Assembly (NCBI GenBank): GCA_945643825.1
Contig: CALZEZ010000039.1
Coordinates: 1-8,785 of the forward strand
Direction: 5' to 3'
Origin: an uncultured Lachnospiraceae bacterium
Lineage (GTDB): Bacteria; Bacillota; Clostridia; Lachnospirales; Lachnospiraceae
Length of the DNA: 8,785 nucleotides
The notes beneath the pieces were generated by a model that had not been told where the DNA came from, did not search any database, and saw only the letters and a list, made by a program, of their open reading frames with translations. Every line of letters begins with the position of its first letter. Within the stretch, counting starts at the first letter, position 1. Positions 6,786 through 8,785 of the stretch are shown in pieces. The translations under genes and the position numbers were made by a program.

Positions 6786-7466
6786 ATGGGAGAAAATACG
6801 ATTTTTGTTCGCAAATATGAGCCGGATGATGAGCGCCTTGTTGTCAATGAGCGTGAAATATGGAGATACAGCGGATATTTCGGAATGACAGATGAGGTGG
6901 ATGAGGAGCTGCAGAGGCTTCTTATGCAGGTTCGCAGACAGCTTTCGAAGGAGCTTTCCTATAAGGTCTGCTATAGAAGGATGCCGATAGAGCAACTTCC
7001 TTTTTTGGAGCACTCTGAGAATCTACAGAAATGTCTGAAAGGGAGCACCGAGGTGATCCTTTTTGCGGCAACGATTGGAATGGAATTGGATCGTCACATA
7101 TTAAGAGCGCAACGTTTGGCACCGACGCAGGCATTGCTCATGCAGGCCTATGGGGCGGAGCGTGTGGAATGCCTTTGTGATGTTTTTTGCCGGGAAATCA
7201 GCGAGCTTGCAACAAAAGAAGGCCTGTCCTGTACGGCGAGATTCTCGCCCGGATATGGGGACCTTTCTCTTGAAACACAGAAGGAGGTGTTTGCTCTGTT
7301 AGATTGTAACAGGCAGATTGGCATCTCGCTAAATGAGAGTCTGCTGATGACCCCCTCAAAGTCCGTGACGGCAGTTTTCGGTTTGGGAGCATGCCTGGGA
7401 GAGAAGAGCGATTCGAAATGCATTGCGTGCGGCAAGGACAACTGTGAGTACAGAAGACAGTCTTAA
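6786..7466 (+). CDS. Stand-alone methionine synthase reactivation (SAM-binding) protein
   Basis: 226 aa. It resembles the C-terminal activation domain of cobalamin-dependent MetH as a separate protein, the arrangement known from Thermotoga maritima (TM0269 beside TM0268). It would reductively remethylate inactive cob(II)alamin on MetH using SAM. The signature RFSPGYGD (152-159) corresponds to the R-x-S-P-G-Y SAM-binding motif of E. coli MetH. IGISLNESLLMTPSKSVTAV (178-197) corresponds to the IGMxLTESFAMxPxxSVSG stretch. The C terminus carries four Cys (202, 212, 215, 220) in a C-x9-C-x2-C-x4-C array before EYRR, which the E. coli domain lacks; metal or cluster binding is possible but unproven. 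TGGAG at 6772-6776, inside the metF end, lies 9 nt before ATG 6786; the closer AAGGA abuts the ATG and is badly spaced. The flanking metF and metH strongly support the role. Confidence 0.88.
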   Translation: MGENTIFVRKYEPDDERLVVNEREIWRYSGYFGMTDEVDEELQRLLMQVRRQLSKELSYKVCYRRMPIEQLPFLEHSENLQKCLKGSTEVILFAATIGMELDRHILRAQRLAPTQALLMQAYGAERVECLCDVFCREISELATKEGLSCTARFSPGYGDLSLETQKEVFALLDCNRQIGISLNESLLMTPSKSVTAVFGLGACLGEKSDSKCIACGKDNCEYRRQS

Positions 7467-7468
7467 AT

Positions 7469-7473
7469 GGAGG
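7469..7473 (+). promoter_or_regulatory. Ribosome binding site deciding the metH start
   Basis: GGAGG lies 5 nt before ATG 7479. It overlaps an alternative in-frame ATG at 7467 (TAAATG junction), which has no good Shine-Dalgarno of its own. This favours 7479 by four codons. Confidence 0.7.
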
Positions 7474-7478
7474 CTTTC

Positions 7479-8785
7479 ATGAATATATTAGAATACTTAA
7501 AGGATCATATCGTCTATCTGGACGGAGGCATGGGTTCTCTTTTGCAGAAAAAGGGGCTTCTTCCGGGCGAGCTTCCGGAGCGTTGGAACGTGACGCATGC
7601 TGACGCCATAGTGGAGATTCAGAAGGCATATTTCGATGCAGGAGCCAATGTGGTCTGCACGAACACCTTTGGAGCAAATAGCCTTAAGTTCTCGGAAGAA
7701 GAGCTTAGGGAAGTGATTGTTGCGGCAATTGACAATGCCAGAAACGCCAGAGAGTTAAGTACAGGAACACAACAGAAATTTATCGCACTGGATATCGGTC
7801 CCATAGGGAAGTTGTTAAAGCCTTATGGGGATTTTGAATTTGAGGAAGCCGTAAGTGTTTATGGCAGGACAGTACGGCTTGGCGCAGAGTATGGTGTGGA
7901 TCTCATTTTGATCGAGACCATGAATGACAGCTATGATACCAAGGCGGCTCTTCTGGCGGCAAAGGAGAATTCCGAGCTTCCGGTCTTTGTATCCAATGCC
8001 TACGGAGAAGACGGCAAGCTGATGACGGGGGCGACTCCGGCAGCCATGGTAGCAATGCTAGAGGGAATGCATGCGGATGCAATCGGAGCAAACTGTTCGC
8101 TCGGTCCTGGGCAGTTAAAGGGCGTGGTCGAGGAATACCTGCAATATGCTTCGGTTCCTGTTTTGCTAAAGCCCAATGCAGGGCTTCCGCGCAGTGAGCA
8201 GGGCAAAACGGTTTATGATGTGCTTCCGGAAGAATTTGCACTTGACATGCAGGAATATGTCAAGGCTGGCGTGCGCATTGCCGGTGGATGCTGTGGAACA
8301 ACTCCTGAATATATTGAGGCAGTTGTGGACAAAACCAGATCGCTTGCACCGGTAGAGGTGACCGAGAAGAATAAAACGTTGATCAGCTCTTACACGCATG
8401 CGGTGGAATTCGGAGATTCTCCGATTCTGATCGGAGAGAGGATCAATCCGACCGGAAAGAAGAGATTCAAGGAGGCACTGCGTAGTCAGGATATGGACTA
8501 TATTCTGGGCGAGGGCCTGACGCAGCAGGAGAAGGGAGTACATGTTCTTGATGTGAATGTGGGACTTCCTGAGATTGATGAGGTTTCTATGCTGCAAAAT
8601 GTCTGTTTTGAACTACAGGCAATTATTGACCTTCCGCTTCAGATTGATACATCGGATGTACAGGCCATGGAGGCAGCATTGCGGCAGTATAATGGCAAAG
8701 CCATGATCAATTCAGTCAATGGTAAAGAAGAGGTTATGGCGCAGGTTTTCCCGCTTGTACGAAAATATGGCGGTCTGGTAGTGTG
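7479..8785 (+). CDS. metH: Cobalamin-dependent methionine synthase, 3'-truncated by the window
   Basis: Transfers the methyl group of 5-methyl-THF to homocysteine through cobalamin. 435 codons are visible and the frame runs off the window. Residues about 1-290 are the homocysteine/zinc domain: LDGGMGSLLQ (14-23), TNTFGAN (61-67), and the three zinc-ligand cysteines in GANCSLGP (Cys206) and GGCCGTTP (Cys271, Cys272). From about 315 the pterin-binding domain begins with ILIGERINPTGKKRF (316-330), then DVNVGLPEIDE (358-368), QIDTSD (388-393) and INSVNGKEE (410-418). The end of the pterin domain and the cobalamin-binding domain lie beyond the window. Because a separate activation protein precedes it by 12 nt, this MetH is expected to be the short form without its own activation domain. 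Start 7479 is chosen for the GGAGG upstream. Confidence 0.96.
   Translation, partial: MNILEYLKDHIVYLDGGMGSLLQKKGLLPGELPERWNVTHADAIVEIQKAYFDAGANVVCTNTFGANSLKFSEEELREVIVAAIDNARNARELSTGTQQKFIALDIGPIGKLLKPYGDFEFEEAVSVYGRTVRLGAEYGVDLILIETMNDSYDTKAALLAAKENSELPVFVSNAYGEDGKLMTGATPAAMVAMLEGMHADAIGANCSLGPGQLKGVVEEYLQYASVPVLLKPNAGLPRSEQGKTVYDVLPEEFALDMQEYVKAGVRIAGGCCGTTPEYIEAVVDKTRSLAPVEVTEKNKTLISSYTHAVEFGDSPILIGERINPTGKKRFKEALRSQDMDYILGEGLTQQEKGVHVLDVNVGLPEIDEVSMLQNVCFELQAIIDLPLQIDTSDVQAMEAALRQYNGKAMINSVNGKEEVMAQVFPLVRKYGGLVV

Noticed and set aside
6459..7013. 184-residue minus-strand open frame across the metF/activator junction
   Set aside because: It is antisense to two recognised genes, and its product resembles no family I know.
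8166..8597. 143-residue minus-strand open frame inside metH
   Set aside because: It is antisense to the conserved zinc-site and pterin-domain codons of metH and shows no independent signal.

Overview
The window looks like ordinary chromosome from a low-to-moderate-GC Firmicute, most likely a gut-type Clostridia/Lachnospiraceae. That is an inference from the GGAGG-type ribosome binding sites, the ECF transporter, the PsiE-like and bPH_2 small proteins, and a methionine synthase whose activation domain is a separate gene. No database search was possible. All intact genes are on the + strand. I see no tRNA, rRNA, CRISPR array, insertion sequence or phage gene.

Layout. (1) 1-645 is the 3' part of an ECF-transporter T component (EcfT/CbiQ family), cut by the window edge. 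(2) 732-3959 is a complete carB, the large subunit of carbamoyl-phosphate synthase, with its own candidate promoter and no carA next to it. Two small genes follow closely: a four-helix PsiE-like membrane protein (3981-4367) and a soluble bPH_2 (DUF304-type) protein with a very acidic tail (4402-4812). A perfect 24-bp palindrome at 4812-4835 probably ends this unit. (3) 4836-5231 has no intact gene. On the minus strand it holds what looks like a decayed DegV-family fatty-acid-binding protein gene: three conserved blocks in the right order with the sequence between them lost. (4) 5232-5795 is a GNAT acetyltransferase fused to a C-terminal membrane hairpin. (5) 5892 to the window end is a tight methionine-methylation operon: metF (5,10-methylenetetrahydrofolate reductase), a stand-alone cobalamin-dependent methionine synthase activation protein, and metH (start at 7479, open at the window end).

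How they work together. MetF makes 5-methyl-tetrahydrofolate, MetH uses it to methylate homocysteine through cobalamin, and the activation protein presumably repairs oxidised cob(II)alamin on MetH with SAM and an electron donor. Spacings of 6 and 12 nt argue for one transcript. It would start from a strong extended -10 promoter whose -35/spacer region is covered by an imperfect inverted repeat. The leader is too short for a SAM riboswitch or T-box, so control by a DNA-binding protein is the simplest reading.

I do not see a clearly novel multi-gene system. The points most worth a second look are the metF operator-like dyad, the degV remnant, the separate MetH activator with its Cys cluster, carB without carA, and the GNAT-membrane fusion.
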